NCBI GenBank assembly: GCA_937944855.1
Contig: CALFAY010000038.1
Location: 1-64,000, forward strand
Direction: 5' to 3'
DNA length: 64,000 nt
DNA from: an uncultured Planctomycetota bacterium
GTDB lineage: Bacteria; Planctomycetota; Planctomycetia; Gemmatales; HRBIN36
This document shows, piece after piece, positions 44,279 to 53,742 of this stretch. How positions within the stretch are numbered: position 1 is the first letter of the stretch; each line of letters opens with the position of its first letter. Position numbers and translations under genes: made by a program. A model generated the notes under the pieces. It was not told the origin of the DNA. It made no database searches and saw only the letters and a list, made by a program, of their open reading frames with translations.

Positions 44279-47200
44279 ATGCGACACGCAGCATGGTTGG
44301 TCAGCGGTTTGTGGTTGAGCCTGGGCCTGGTCCTGGCCCAGCCGGCGCGGTCCTCGCAGGGAGCCGGCGTGCAGTGGATGTGGCTCAACGAGGGGGAACC
44401 GGCGCAGCATCGGCCGGTCGAAACCGTCTTGTTCCGCCGCACGTTCTTCATCGACCGGCCCTTGCAGAAGGTCGTGGACGAAGGCACGCTCGACATCACC
44501 GCCGACAATCAGTTCACCGTCTGGGTCAACGGAACCGAAGTGGGCAGCGGCGACAACTGGCGGCAGGTTTACCAGTTCGACGTGACGAAACTGCTGGTCC
44601 ACGGCAAGAACGTCATCGCGGTCAAAGCGACGAACACGGAACCGAGTCCGGCCGGGTTGCTCGTCCGTCTCGGCTATGTGCCCAACGGTCAGGACCGGCG
44701 AGCCGTGGCATCCGACGGACAGTGGAAAGCGGTCAAGGAGGCTCCCGAGGGCTGGCACAAACCCGACTTCGACGACAGCCGCTGGCCCGCCGTCAAGGTG
44801 CTCGGGCCGTATGGCCGAACCGAACCGTGGCGCGCCGTGGCCTGGCCTGGCGGAGGCGATGACCGCTTCACCGTGCCGGAAGGCTTCACCGTGGAACTCG
44901 CCGTCAAGAACCCGCCCAACAACAACTTCTCGCTGGTCAACCTGTGCTTCGACCATCGCGGCCGACTGCTCGTCTCCCGCGAAGGCGGACCGATTCTGCT
45001 GTGTACCGATCCGGACGCATCCGGCGTGTTGCAGACCGTCAAGCCCTACTGCGAACAGGTGCGGAATTGCCAGGGCATGTGCTGGGTCGGCGACGCTCTG
45101 CTGCTGGTCGGCGACGGACCGCAGGGCACGGGTCTGTACCGGGTGCGGGACAGCGACGGCGACGACCGTACCGACAGCGTCGAACTTCTGCACAAGTTCC
45201 GCGGCGGCATGGGCGAACACGGTCCGCACGCCATCCTGCACGGCCCCGACGGTTGGCTGTACCTCGTCATCGGCAACCACGCCTGGGCACAACCTCAAAA
45301 GCTGGCCTCCAACTCGCCCTTGACGCGCTGGCCGAGCGGCTACTTCGGACCCGATCAGGGGCGCCCCGACACGACCGAGGACGTGCTGTTGCCGCGGCTC
45401 AACGACTCGCGCGGCCACGCCGCCGACATCCTCGCCCCGGGCGGCACCATCTGGCGGCTCGATCCCCAAGGCAAGAACATGAGCCTGGTCGCCGCCGGGT
45501 TCCGCAATCAGTACGACGCCGCCTTCAGCCCCACAGGGGAACTGTTCACCTTCGACAGCGACATGGAATGGGACGAAGGGCTGCCCTGGTATCGGGCCGT
45601 GCGGGTGTGCCACTGCCCGCCGGGGGCCGACTTCGTCTGGCGGACCGGAGCGGCCAACACGCCGGACTACTACATCGACAGTCTGCCTCCGGTGCTCGAA
45701 ACCGGGCGCGGCTCGCCGGTCGGTGTGGAGTTCTACGACCACCACGCCTTCCCGGAGAAGTACCGGGGCGCGTTCTTCATGGCGGACTGGGCCATCGGCG
45801 TCATCTTCGCCGTGCATCTCCAGCGGGACGGCGCCAGCTACACGGGCGTGGCCGAGCGCTTCTGCGTCGGCGCTCCGATGAACGTCACCGATGTCGCCGT
45901 CGGTCCCGATGGGGCGCTCTACTTCTCCCTTGGAGGCCGGGGCACGCAGGGCGGCGTGTTCCGCATCCGGGCCGTCAGTCCGCCTTCCTCGGTCAGGAAC
46001 GAGGACAACTCGACCGATCTGCTCCGCCGACTGCTCGATCAGCCGCAGCCCCTGGCCGCATTCAGCCGGGCACGCCTGGAAGAAGTCTGGCGAAAAGCCA
46101 GCGACGACCAGCGCCGTCTTGTCCGCGAAGCGGCGTGCGCAGACAACGATTTGAAGCCGATGGATCGGGTGCGGCTGCTCCAGATTCTGCAAATGCTCGG
46201 CGAGCAATTTCCAGCGGAAAAACTGGTTCGACTGACGACGCATGGCGACCCCGAGGTGCGCACTTGTGCCGTGTGGCTGCTGGGCCTTCACGGGCCAAAG
46301 GAAGCACAGCCCGTCCTGGAGAAATCACTGACCGACAAAGATGCTCTGGTCCGCCGTCGTGCCTGCGAGGCCCTCATCCGTGCGCACCTGGAACCGCCCG
46401 TCGAGGCGATCTGGCCCCTGTTGGCTGATGCCGATCGCTTCGTCCGTCACGCCGCCCGGCTGGTGGTGTCCCGCATCCCAGCCGAGAAGTGGGCGGACCG
46501 CATCTGGTCGGAACGCCATCCCCTGGCGGTGTTCAACGGGATCATCGCCTTGTGCCAGACGAACCAGGCCCTGCCCGTGACCGACCCGATCTTCGAGAAG
46601 CTGCACAATGTCGATGTTTCCGACGATTTGCCGCGGTATCTCGATTATCTCCGCACTGTGCAGATGGCGTTGATCCACACGACGGCCCGTCCCGGCTCGG
46701 TCCGCGGCATCGCTCTGGACTGCCTGGAACGGTTTCCGCACAGCGACCGTCGCGTGAATCGGGAGTTGGCCATTCTGCTGACCGATTTCCGCCGCTCGAA
46801 CATTCTCGATGAGCCGGTCCATGCCAGGCTGCTCGACGCTTTGCTCAAGGCCGAGGGCGACCGCGAACAGCAGATCCACTACTTCTACTGCCTGCGACTG
46901 TTGCACCAGGGCTGGACCCCAGAGCAGAAGCACCATTTGCTTGAATGGTTCGAGGGAACGCGGACCTGGACCGGAGGCCACAGCTTCACGCCGTTCCTGG
47001 AGCACATCCTCCGCGACCTCAACCCGATCTTCACTGCCGAAGACCGGGCCAGAGTCTTCGCTTCCGCCGGGGAGCGGCCCTGGACGGCTGCCGTGCTGCT
47101 GCGGTACGCGCCGTCGGAGCAGACGCCGCCGCCGTCGGCTTTGATCGCGCTGTACAAGCAACTCGGCAAAAACAGCGGAGAGCCGCACGTCCGGGAACTG

Positions 47201-48142
47201 CGGGAAGCGGTCGTCGCTCTGCTGGTCCGGGACGTCAGCAAGCCGGGGGCGGACGAAGCGTTGGCCGAACTGGCTGCCGTCGATCCCGGCCGTCTGGACC
47301 AGATCGTCCGCAGCCTGGTTCGCCGTCCCAATCCCGCCAACTGGCCGCTGCTGGTCCGCGCTCTCCAGTCGAACAATCCCGAGGTGCTCCTGGAAGTCAT
47401 TCGCGTTCTGCGTCGGCTGCCGACCAAGGCAGCGATCTCGCAGGAACCCAAACCCGAAGAAGCGGTGCCGTATCGCCTGCTCCTGTTGGCCGCTGCCAAG
47501 TTGCCGCCGCAGGAGCGGACCAAGGCCGTGGACCTGCTCCGTTACTGGAAGGACCAGCGTTTCGCCCTTGAGAACGACGACTGGAAGACGGAACTGGAAG
47601 GCTGGTCGCACTGGTTCGCTCAGACCTTCCCCAAGGAAGCGCCGTTGCCCAACGTCACCGCCCTGCCCGTGCAGAGCAAGTGGAACTTCAACGAATTGCT
47701 CGCCTACCTGGAGAGTCCTGAGGGCCGCGGCGATCCCAACCGCGGCAAAGCGGTCTTCGAGAAGGCCAACTGCATCAAGTGCCACAAGTTCGGCAGCATC
47801 GGCGAAGGTCTCGGACCCGATCTGACCACGCTCAAGAGCCGCTTCAAGCGAGCCGACACCCTCGAATCGCTGATCTATCCGTCCAAGGTCATCAGCGATC
47901 AATATCGCGGAACCAAGATCCTGACCGTGGACGGTGCGACGCTCACCGGCCTGGCCGTGCCCCAGGGCGACACCGTGACGGTGCTGCAAAGCGACGGCAC
48001 CAAGGTCGTCTTGAAGGCCAGCGAGATCGAGGCCCGCGTCGCCTCCACGGTTTCCCCCATGCCCGAGAAGCTGCTCGACGAGCTGACCCGGCAGGAGATC
48101 GCCGACCTGTTCGCCTACTTGGAATCGACGCCGCCCAAATAG
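44279..48142 (+). CDS. PVC-type membrane-bound dehydrogenase with HEAT-like repeats and C-terminal cytochrome c domain
   Basis: A 1287-residue exported protein. Signal peptide MRHAAWLVSGLWLSLGLVLAQPARSS, then an N-terminal beta-sandwich (VLFRRTFFIDRPLQKVVDEGTLDITADNQFTVWVNG). A beta-propeller domain begins near FTVPEGFTVELAV (SLVNLCFDHRGRLLVSREGG; GMGEHGPHAILHGPDGWLYLVIGN; VAAGFRNQYDAAFSPTGELFTFDSDMEWDEG). A long alpha-helical HEAT-like region follows, ending in a cytochrome c domain with CIKCHKFG and LESLIYPSKVISDQYRG. This architecture is characteristic of planctomycetes and verrucomicrobia. Substrate unknown; electron transfer through the haem is inferred. The start at 44279 begins the signal peptide. 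Confidence 0.92.
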   Translation: MRHAAWLVSGLWLSLGLVLAQPARSSQGAGVQWMWLNEGEPAQHRPVETVLFRRTFFIDRPLQKVVDEGTLDITADNQFTVWVNGTEVGSGDNWRQVYQFDVTKLLVHGKNVIAVKATNTEPSPAGLLVRLGYVPNGQDRRAVASDGQWKAVKEAPEGWHKPDFDDSRWPAVKVLGPYGRTEPWRAVAWPGGGDDRFTVPEGFTVELAVKNPPNNNFSLVNLCFDHRGRLLVSREGGPILLCTDPDASGVLQTVKPYCEQVRNCQGMCWVGDALLLVGDGPQGTGLYRVRDSDGDDRTDSVELLHKFRGGMGEHGPHAILHGPDGWLYLVIGNHAWAQPQKLASNSPLTRWPSGYFGPDQGRPDTTEDVLLPRLNDSRGHAADILAPGGTIWRLDPQGKNMSLVAAGFRNQYDAAFSPTGELFTFDSDMEWDEGLPWYRAVRVCHCPPGADFVWRTGAANTPDYYIDSLPPVLETGRGSPVGVEFYDHHAFPEKYRGAFFMADWAIGVIFAVHLQRDGASYTGVAERFCVGAPMNVTDVAVGPDGALYFSLGGRGTQGGVFRIRAVSPPSSVRNEDNSTDLLRRLLDQPQPLAAFSRARLEEVWRKASDDQRRLVREAACADNDLKPMDRVRLLQILQMLGEQFPAEKLVRLTTHGDPEVRTCAVWLLGLHGPKEAQPVLEKSLTDKDALVRRRACEALIRAHLEPPVEAIWPLLADADRFVRHAARLVVSRIPAEKWADRIWSERHPLAVFNGIIALCQTNQALPVTDPIFEKLHNVDVSDDLPRYLDYLRTVQMALIHTTARPGSVRGIALDCLERFPHSDRRVNRELAILLTDFRRSNILDEPVHARLLDALLKAEGDREQQIHYFYCLRLLHQGWTPEQKHHLLEWFEGTRTWTGGHSFTPFLEHILRDLNPIFTAEDRARVFASAGERPWTAAVLLRYAPSEQTPPPSALIALYKQLGKNSGEPHVRELREAVVALLVRDVSKPGADEALAELAAVDPGRLDQIVRSLVRRPNPANWPLLVRALQSNNPEVLLEVIRVLRRLPTKAAISQEPKPEEAVPYRLLLLAAAKLPPQERTKAVDLLRYWKDQRFALENDDWKTELEGWSHWFAQTFPKEAPLPNVTALPVQSKWNFNELLAYLESPEGRGDPNRGKAVFEKANCIKCHKFGSIGEGLGPDLTTLKSRFKRADTLESLIYPSKVISDQYRGTKILTVDGATLTGLAVPQGDTVTVLQSDGTKVVLKASEIEARVASTVSPMPEKLLDELTRQEIADLFAYLESTPPK

Positions 48143-48148
48143 CGAAGC

Positions 48149-49426
48149 CTAGCGGCTGTACCAGGCGATGAGCTTGTCGAGTTCCTTGCGGAGGCTCAGG
48201 ATCCACAGGGCCAGCCGCTGGCGGGCCGTCCCCAGAAGCGGACTGTAGCCGAAGTTCTCGTCGATCACGGAAATCGCCCGGTGCGTCGCTTCGGGCTGTC
48301 CCAGATAAGCGAAACCGCGGATCAGCCAGCGGATCATGGGATAGGTCAGGGCCAGGGCCTCCAGACCGTCCCAGAACGGGTAATGGTAGAACGTCGGCCC
48401 GCAGAACTGGAGCGACGTGAGTTTGACGTAGTAATAGCGTTCTAGCGCCTGGGCCGCCTGGTTGGGCAACTCGCCGAGCGGTTTTTCCAGTTCCTCGAAG
48501 GTGCAATCGGGCAAGCCGACTTGCAACATCGGCAGCTTGCCAGTGCCGCGAACCATCCGCCAGCTGGCCGCCAGCAGAGCCAGCCGTCCCCGCTTGCTGA
48601 CGCCGCGCCTCACGCCCTGGTCCTTGCGGACGTAGATGGCCAGGGCCTGGCGGAAGAGCAGGCGGCCGATCCAGCCGGGCGGCTCAAAGCCGTCCAGCGT
48701 CCGCGGCGTCTCGGCAGCGACGGCTGCGAGCATCAGATCGAGAAACTCGCGCAGCCGGCCGCCGGTGAGGTTGTCGAAACGGGCCTCTCGGCACAAGCGT
48801 GCCAGCGCCAGACATTTCAGCCAGCGCCGGGCCAGATCGTCGTTTCGCGCGCTGAACAGGCGAACCACGGCATCCTGGAACAGATGCAGGTCGGACCAGT
48901 TGACCCGCTGACGGCCGTCCAGACTCGGCGGATCGCCCAGCCCCGGCCCGGCAGCCCGCTGGAATCCCGGCCGCTTGTCCCATTGCTCCATCTCCCGGGC
49001 CAGGTCGCTCAACTCATCAACCGCCTCGCTCAGACAGCGGCCCTTGTTGGCGGCGGCGGACGGACAGGCAAAACGCATGCTGACCCGCCAGTGATCGCCA
49101 TGCGGCACCAGGATGTACGGATAGAGCCGACAGGCGAACGGCTTGGCGTGCAGGCCGAACTTCGCGTGAATCTTGCACAGGCCCCGCTCGTCGAGAAACA
49201 CGCAGCGGTCGCCGGTCGTCTGAGCCAGCCGATAGCGACGCCGCCACGGCGGACCATACTTGACGAACAGCCTGACCCCGCGGTACTCCGGCTCCTGCTC
49301 CCAGCCCTGGGCGAGAATGCGCTGCCGCTCCTCTTCAGAAACCGGCACCCAGTAGTCGGTGCAGCAGGAACCGCACTGGTGGCAGTCCCAGTTCTGGACG
49401 ACGGGCAATTGGCGGATCGGTGCCAT
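48149..49426 (-). CDS. YkgJ-family cysteine-cluster protein
   Basis: A 425-residue protein whose N-terminus carries the CxxCxxCC metal-binding signature (DCHQCGSCCTDY), then CVFLDERGLCKIHAKFG and CRLYPY, the pattern of the YkgJ zinc/iron-chelating family. The remaining 300 residues are largely helical and unassigned (including WMVRGTGKLPMLQVGLPDC). It meets the PVC-type gene tail-to-tail with a 6-base gap. Function unknown; some relatives have been suggested to modify proteins. Confidence 0.8.
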   Translation of the reverse strand: MAPIRQLPVVQNWDCHQCGSCCTDYWVPVSEEERQRILAQGWEQEPEYRGVRLFVKYGPPWRRRYRLAQTTGDRCVFLDERGLCKIHAKFGLHAKPFACRLYPYILVPHGDHWRVSMRFACPSAAANKGRCLSEAVDELSDLAREMEQWDKRPGFQRAAGPGLGDPPSLDGRQRVNWSDLHLFQDAVVRLFSARNDDLARRWLKCLALARLCREARFDNLTGGRLREFLDLMLAAVAAETPRTLDGFEPPGWIGRLLFRQALAIYVRKDQGVRRGVSKRGRLALLAASWRMVRGTGKLPMLQVGLPDCTFEELEKPLGELPNQAAQALERYYYVKLTSLQFCGPTFYHYPFWDGLEALALTYPMIRWLIRGFAYLGQPEATHRAISVIDENFGYSPLLGTARQRLALWILSLRKELDKLIAWYSR

Positions 49427-49513
49427 GAGGGCATTGTATCACGGCCCAAAGCCGCGGACGCCCGCGCCGTGTCGCGCGAGCGTCCCGGATGGAGAGCAGA
49501 GCCGAAGCCGAGG

Positions 49514-49822
49514 TCAGTTTTCGCTGAAACTGAGATTGAGATGGGCCTCGCGCCCGAGGGGATCCTTGAGAAAGCGCTTGCGGCAGGCGGGACACAGGTC
49601 GTATCGGCGGAAGACGGTGGTGCTGTCCTCGCCGCTGGGGGCCAGCCCGCACTCCTCGGCCGCCAGCAGTTGGCTGATTTCCTCCAGATGGTCTTCATCC
49701 AGGTCTTCTTCCGTCAACGGCGTGGTCTCGTTGGCGGCGAAGACCTCGATCTTAACGACGTAGCGTTGTTCTTCTCCGGGACGAATCTCCTTACCGCACA
49801 AATCGCACGTCACGTGCAACAT
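49514..49822 (-). CDS. Small zinc-ribbon-like protein
   Basis: A 102-residue protein starting MLHVTCDLCGKEIRPGEEQRYVVKIEVFA, an acidic helical middle (TEEDLDEDHLEEISQLLAAEE) and a second knuckle YDLCPACRKRFLKDPLG. The two CxxC pairs probably bind one zinc ion. No known role. The ATG at 49822 starts the domain; the longer frame adds 28 residues of GC-rich noise. Confidence 0.75.
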   Translation of the reverse strand: MLHVTCDLCGKEIRPGEEQRYVVKIEVFAANETTPLTEEDLDEDHLEEISQLLAAEECGLAPSGEDSTTVFRRYDLCPACRKRFLKDPLGREAHLNLSFSEN

Positions 49823-49991
49823 GGAAGTCGGACCCTCCGATGTTGAGCCGGACCCCGGGGCCGAAGCGGTCCAGCGGTTTGGTCTCCCCCATCTCCTGAC
49901 AACCAACCATGAATCCGCGGCCCTTTATCCATCCGTCGCACGTTTGCCCGGGGAAGTCAAGCCGAATCTGCGATTCTTGCGGATTTTCGGG

Positions 49992-50663
49992 TCAGTCCAT
50001 TTCGGGGGTGACACCCACGATCAGGTCGCCCCGGGCCGCCAGTTCGCCGATCCGCGAGTGCGGCACCTTGGCAAATTCCAGCGTGATCTACTCCCGCGCC
50101 TTGGGATCGCGGATGGCCCGGTAGATGCCGTCGCGCTCGTTCTGCGGATGGCCCTTGATGAAGAACTGCGTGGTCAGCGCCTCGCGGTTGCGGTAGCGGA
50201 CCTTGACGTGAATGTGCGGCGTGCGGCCGGGATACGGAACCGGCTTGATGGTGCGGAAATAGTATTCGCCGCTCGATCCGGTCACGAAGCGGCCGAAGCC
50301 CTGGAAGTTGGCGTCCCGGTTGGCCCGGTTGGCGGAGCCGGAGTGCAGATAGGCTCCGTTATTGTCCACCTGACAGATTTCGACGACGGCATTTTTCAGC
50401 GGTTGCCCGTTGCGATCCAGGACCCGGCCCGACAGGTGCGTGATCTCGCCGACCCCCGGAGTGATGGCGTTGTTGATGATGAGCAAATCGTTGTCCGTGT
50501 CGAGCGGCAGACGGTCCGGATAAAACGGTCCCTCGGTCAGCCGCGGCGTCTGTTCCAATTCCTCCGCGAACAGACCTGGCGTCGTCAACCACGCCGCCGC
50601 CAGCGCTGCCAGAAACTCCCGTCGTCGCACTTCGAACGCCGTTCCGATCGGGCACCTCCTCAT
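49992..50663 (-). pseudogene. Intradiol ring-cleavage dioxygenase interrupted by an in-frame TAG
   Basis: Protocatechuate/catechol-type non-haem iron dioxygenase. Leader [15 protein letters not shown] (Tat-like), then [49 protein letters not shown] with one Fe-ligand tyrosine, and [15 protein letters not shown] with the second tyrosine and both histidines. The frame stops at TAG 50090-50088 after RDPKARE. Read through, it continues in the same frame for 31 more codons (ITLEFAKVPHSRIGELAARG ... to TGA at 49992), which matches the expected family C-terminus. CAG to TAG would be a single change. The truncated form is 191 residues. It may be a recent mutation, readthrough or a sequencing error. 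Confidence 0.75.
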
Positions 50664-50764
50664 GCTCAGACAAGTTGTCTTGAACCACGACCGCCAGTGT
50701 AGCGACCCCTTCATGAGAAGACCGTGAACGATCCGACGCCCACCGCGGCTGTTTGATGTCGGGT

Positions 50765-53155
50765 TCAGCGCACCACGGGGATGCGCCGCTGGGTGATCTC
50801 CCGACCATCGGCATCTTTGGCCGTGATGTCGAGCCAATAGACGCCCTTCGGCAGATCGAACAGTTCCCAGGCCCCGCGCCACAGGACCAGGCCCGACTGG
50901 GGATCGGCCTTCGGAGCAGCCGACGCCGTCTTGCGGACCCTGCCCTCGGCATCCCATAGATGTCCTTCGATCCGGGCCGCGCGGTCGGCCATCGTCGTGG
51001 ACACGCCGACCGTGCCGTACAGCCACGGATAGTTTTCGGACTGCGTCAGGGCGGTCGGCAGAAGCGTCGGCCCCATCGCCTGGAGATGCTCCGAACTCAG
51101 CGTTTCGACCAGTTGCACCCGTGCAAATGCCGACGGCGAAGCGACGCTGGCCGGGCCGGTCCAGACGAACGTCCGGTCGCTTCTCGGTCCGGCGTCGCTG
51201 CTGCACAACTCGAGGTCGAGACCGAGGACTGTGCCGACCTTGGCCGCGAACCCTGGAAAGTTCCGCCACGGCAATTTGAATTCCGCCGTGTAACCCCAGG
51301 CTGTCTTGCGGGCCGAAAGCTCCGCACCGTCAAGCCGGAAATCTTTGAAGGCCGGCAGCGGTCGGACTTGGATCCGCGGTCTGACCTCGCTCTGCGTGAA
51401 CGGCGTCCAGAACAGGTGCAGCGTTCCCGGGGCGAACTCGGCTTTGCCCAGATCCTTTCCCGAGCGCGTGTCGAGGTAGAACTCGACGGCATCGCCGTTC
51501 CAGATCTGATCGTCCCGGCCGACGTGGATCGGATGCTGATCAAGACAGCGCTGGCCGACGCACAGGTTTTCCTCGTCCCACACAAGCAGGAATTCGCCGC
51601 CGCGATTGGGCCAGTCGGGATGGCCGACATGAACCGGAACGGCCAAGGCCCCGGCCCATTCCTCCAGATTGCCATCGAGCACCACGGGTTGTCTGGCCTT
51701 GGGGATGCCGGCGCGGATCGGAGGCGGCATCGGTTCATCGGCCAGAGTGTAGCCGAAGTTGGGCCGATTGCCCGGCCAGCGCACGCCCTGACGAGCGGCG
51801 AGATGCTCCGGTTCCGGCAGTCGTCCGCGATCCTCGGTCTCGGCCATCCAGCGTTCCAGGGCCGATTTCAGCCGGGCTTTCACCTCCGTGAAGGCGGGAT
51901 CGCTGGCCAGATTCACCGTCTCATGCGGATCGCGCTGAAGATCGTACAGCTCCTCTTCGGGCATGGTCGGGCCGCACAACGCCGCCTGGAGCGGCGTCAG
52001 TTTGCCCTCGGCGTGAAGCGTCTTGAGCAAGTTCCAGACTGGATAGCTGTTTGCCTTGTAGCGGTTGGCCTGGAGGAACGGCCGGTCCGGAGTGAAGTTG
52101 CGGATGTAGCGGTAGCGGTCGTCGCGGACGGTGCGGAAGCGGAAGACGGTCTCATCGCAGCGGTCCCGCGCCCCGAAGGCGTATTGCCGCGGCGGTTCCT
52201 GCCGGTCGCCGAGGAGGACCCGGCCCTGCATCCGTGCCGGCTTCTCGGCCCCGGCGAGGGTGAGGACGGTCGGAGCCAAGTCGATCAGTTCGACGAGCCG
52301 CGTATCCACCTTGCCGGGTGTGTAGCCGCTCGGTGCGGGGACTCCCTTGGGCCAGCGGATGATGAGCGGCACCCGCAGCCCGCTGTCGTAGCAGAATTGC
52401 TTGCCGCGGACGTGAGCGGCCCCGTTGTCGGCGAAAAAGACGATTACCGTGTTGTCCGCCAGTCCCTCTTTTTCCAGCCCTTCGAGAACGCGGCCGACCT
52501 TGCGATCCAATTCGATCAGGGCGTCCAGATACGCCGCCCAGTCGGCTCGGGCCACGGGATGGTCGGGGTAGTACGGCGGCAGATGCACCTTGTCGGGAAA
52601 AGTGGTGCGTGTGGTCGGAAAGGGCCGATGCGTCTCGTGGAAGTTGATCTGAGCGAAGAACGGCTGATGACGTTTCAAGTCGAACCACTTGTCCGAGTCG
52701 CAGGACCGGCCTTCGACGAGGAAGTTGAAGTCGGTCTTGCCGATGCCGCGAAAGCCCCAGTCGCTCGGCAGTTCACGAAGGTTGGCGGTGAAGTAACCGG
52801 CGTCTTTCATCCAGTGGGTGAGGAGTCGGACGCCGTCGGGAAGGCAGTGGCCATCGTCCCGGTGGGAACGGTGGTTGTGGGCGTCGAGGGTCGTCTGATA
52901 CATGCCGGTCATGATCGCGGACCGGCTCGGCGAGCAGACCGGACAGGTGACGAAAGCGTGCTGGAAGCGCATGCCCTCGGCGGCCAGGCGATCGAGGTGC
53001 GGCGTCTGCACGTCGGCGTTGCCGTAGCAGCTCAGGTCAGGCCCCAGATCCTCAGCGATGAGCCACAGAAAGTTCGGCCTGGATTGCTCAGCCGTCGCCA
53101 CTATGGGCAGCAGGACGAACGCGGTCACGCAAGCCAGCCAGCGATGCGATGTCAT
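50765..53155 (-). CDS. Exported sulfatase with C-terminal CBM9-like domain
   Basis: A 796-residue formylglycine-dependent sulfatase. Signal peptide [37 protein letters not shown] with metal-binding aspartates; [14 protein letters not shown] containing the CxPxR sequence whose cysteine becomes formylglycine; [33 protein letters not shown]. From about residue 500 a carbohydrate-binding-like domain follows ([50 protein letters not shown]), reminiscent of CBM9. Likely desulfates a polysaccharide outside the cytoplasm; the sugar is unknown. The ATG at 53155 begins the signal peptide. Confidence 0.92.
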   Translation of the reverse strand: MTSHRWLACVTAFVLLPIVATAEQSRPNFLWLIAEDLGPDLSCYGNADVQTPHLDRLAAEGMRFQHAFVTCPVCSPSRSAIMTGMYQTTLDAHNHRSHRDDGHCLPDGVRLLTHWMKDAGYFTANLRELPSDWGFRGIGKTDFNFLVEGRSCDSDKWFDLKRHQPFFAQINFHETHRPFPTTRTTFPDKVHLPPYYPDHPVARADWAAYLDALIELDRKVGRVLEGLEKEGLADNTVIVFFADNGAAHVRGKQFCYDSGLRVPLIIRWPKGVPAPSGYTPGKVDTRLVELIDLAPTVLTLAGAEKPARMQGRVLLGDRQEPPRQYAFGARDRCDETVFRFRTVRDDRYRYIRNFTPDRPFLQANRYKANSYPVWNLLKTLHAEGKLTPLQAALCGPTMPEEELYDLQRDPHETVNLASDPAFTEVKARLKSALERWMAETEDRGRLPEPEHLAARQGVRWPGNRPNFGYTLADEPMPPPIRAGIPKARQPVVLDGNLEEWAGALAVPVHVGHPDWPNRGGEFLLVWDEENLCVGQRCLDQHPIHVGRDDQIWNGDAVEFYLDTRSGKDLGKAEFAPGTLHLFWTPFTQSEVRPRIQVRPLPAFKDFRLDGAELSARKTAWGYTAEFKLPWRNFPGFAAKVGTVLGLDLELCSSDAGPRSDRTFVWTGPASVASPSAFARVQLVETLSSEHLQAMGPTLLPTALTQSENYPWLYGTVGVSTTMADRAARIEGHLWDAEGRVRKTASAAPKADPQSGLVLWRGAWELFDLPKGVYWLDITAKDADGREITQRRIPVVR

Positions 53156-53319
53156 TCGACCACCCCTTCCTCCCGAGGTTGTCACCTAGTTATTGCGGAT
53201 GTTCGACCGGTGCGGCGGTGTGAGCGTAGCACGGGAGGCTAGTCGGCTCAAGCCGCCGCCCGGAGTCGTCAGGGAAGGGTGAAGTGCAAGGCACGCCCGA
53301 GCCGCGACCGCTTCTTCTC

Positions 53320-53391
53320 CCCTCTCCCACCGGGAGGGGGTAATCCCTCACCCCGTCCCTCTCCCACTGGGAGAGGGAGTAAGGGTGAGGG
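53320..53391. repeat. Nested CCCTC/GAGGG palindromes
   Basis: A first hairpin CCCTCTCCCACCGGGAGGGGG (53319-53340) is followed by a nested palindrome. In it CCCTCACCC (53345-53353) and GGGTGAGGG (53383-53391) enclose the perfect inverted repeat CCCTCTCCCAC/TGGGAGAGGG (53357-53377). A shorter relative lies at 43440-43475. This resembles a widespread class of intergenic palindromes; its function is unknown. Confidence 0.7.
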
Positions 53392-53405
53392 CGCAATCGG
53401 ATTCC

Positions 53406-53524
53406 GAGCCGCGACCGCAAGGGAGCGGCTGATCTTCCGCTCCTTCGCAGTCGCGGCTCGGTGGGGACACGATCGTCGCGGCTCGGTGGGGACATGACCA
53501 TCGCGGCTCGATGAGGATGCGGCA
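53406..53524. repeat. Palindromic repeat with a 25-nt tandem tail
   Basis: GAGCCGCGACCGCAAGGGAGCGG (53406-53428) and its near-perfect complement (53437-53459) form a 54-base inverted repeat with an 8-base spacer. The right arm leads into three tandem copies of a 25-nt unit starting RTCGCGGCTCG (53450-53474, 53475-53499, 53500-53524). The same element, with a different tail period, is at the left end of the window. Confidence 0.75.
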
Positions 53525-53549
53525 GAGGCATCGAGAAATGGAATTGTGC

Positions 53550-53577
53550 TTGCAGTGAAATGAGAATCGGCTATAGT
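53550..53577 (+). promoter_or_regulatory. Candidate promoter for the DUF1549 protein
   Basis: TTGCAG, 16 nt, then TATAGT on the plus strand. It would give a leader of about 160 nt containing a small GCCTGC/GCAGGC hairpin before the AAGGGGGG ribosome site at the ATG 53743. Confidence 0.4.
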
Positions 53578-53742
53578 GATGAGAAGCTGGGTAAAACAGC
53601 CTGCCGCGGAGCAGGCCCGCACACGGATTCCTGCCGCCGAGCAGTCCGTTCCTCCGGCACAGCCACGACACCACCCAGCACCCTCCGGCTGAGCCTCGGC
53701 TGGAAGAGCGGCGCTCGATGAACCGTAAGGGGGGTAGTACCG

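Larger units (their letters stand above)
53156..53742. other. Repeat-rich intergenic region between sulfatase and DUF1549 genes
   Basis: About 590 bases between divergent genes, without a credible gene; the 113-codon minus ORF here is repeat sequence. It contains a half copy of the GAGCCGCGACCG repeat (53299-53310), the nested CCCTC palindrome, a full palindrome with tandem tail and a plus-strand promoter, listed separately. Confidence 0.7.

Noticed and set aside
44180-46291. 703-codon minus-strand ORF
   Set aside because: Antisense shadow of the PVC-type dehydrogenase.
53190-53531. 113-codon minus-strand ORF in the repeat region
   Set aside because: Translates the palindromic repeats (for example PYSLSQWERDGVRD), a familiar artefact of intergenic repeats.
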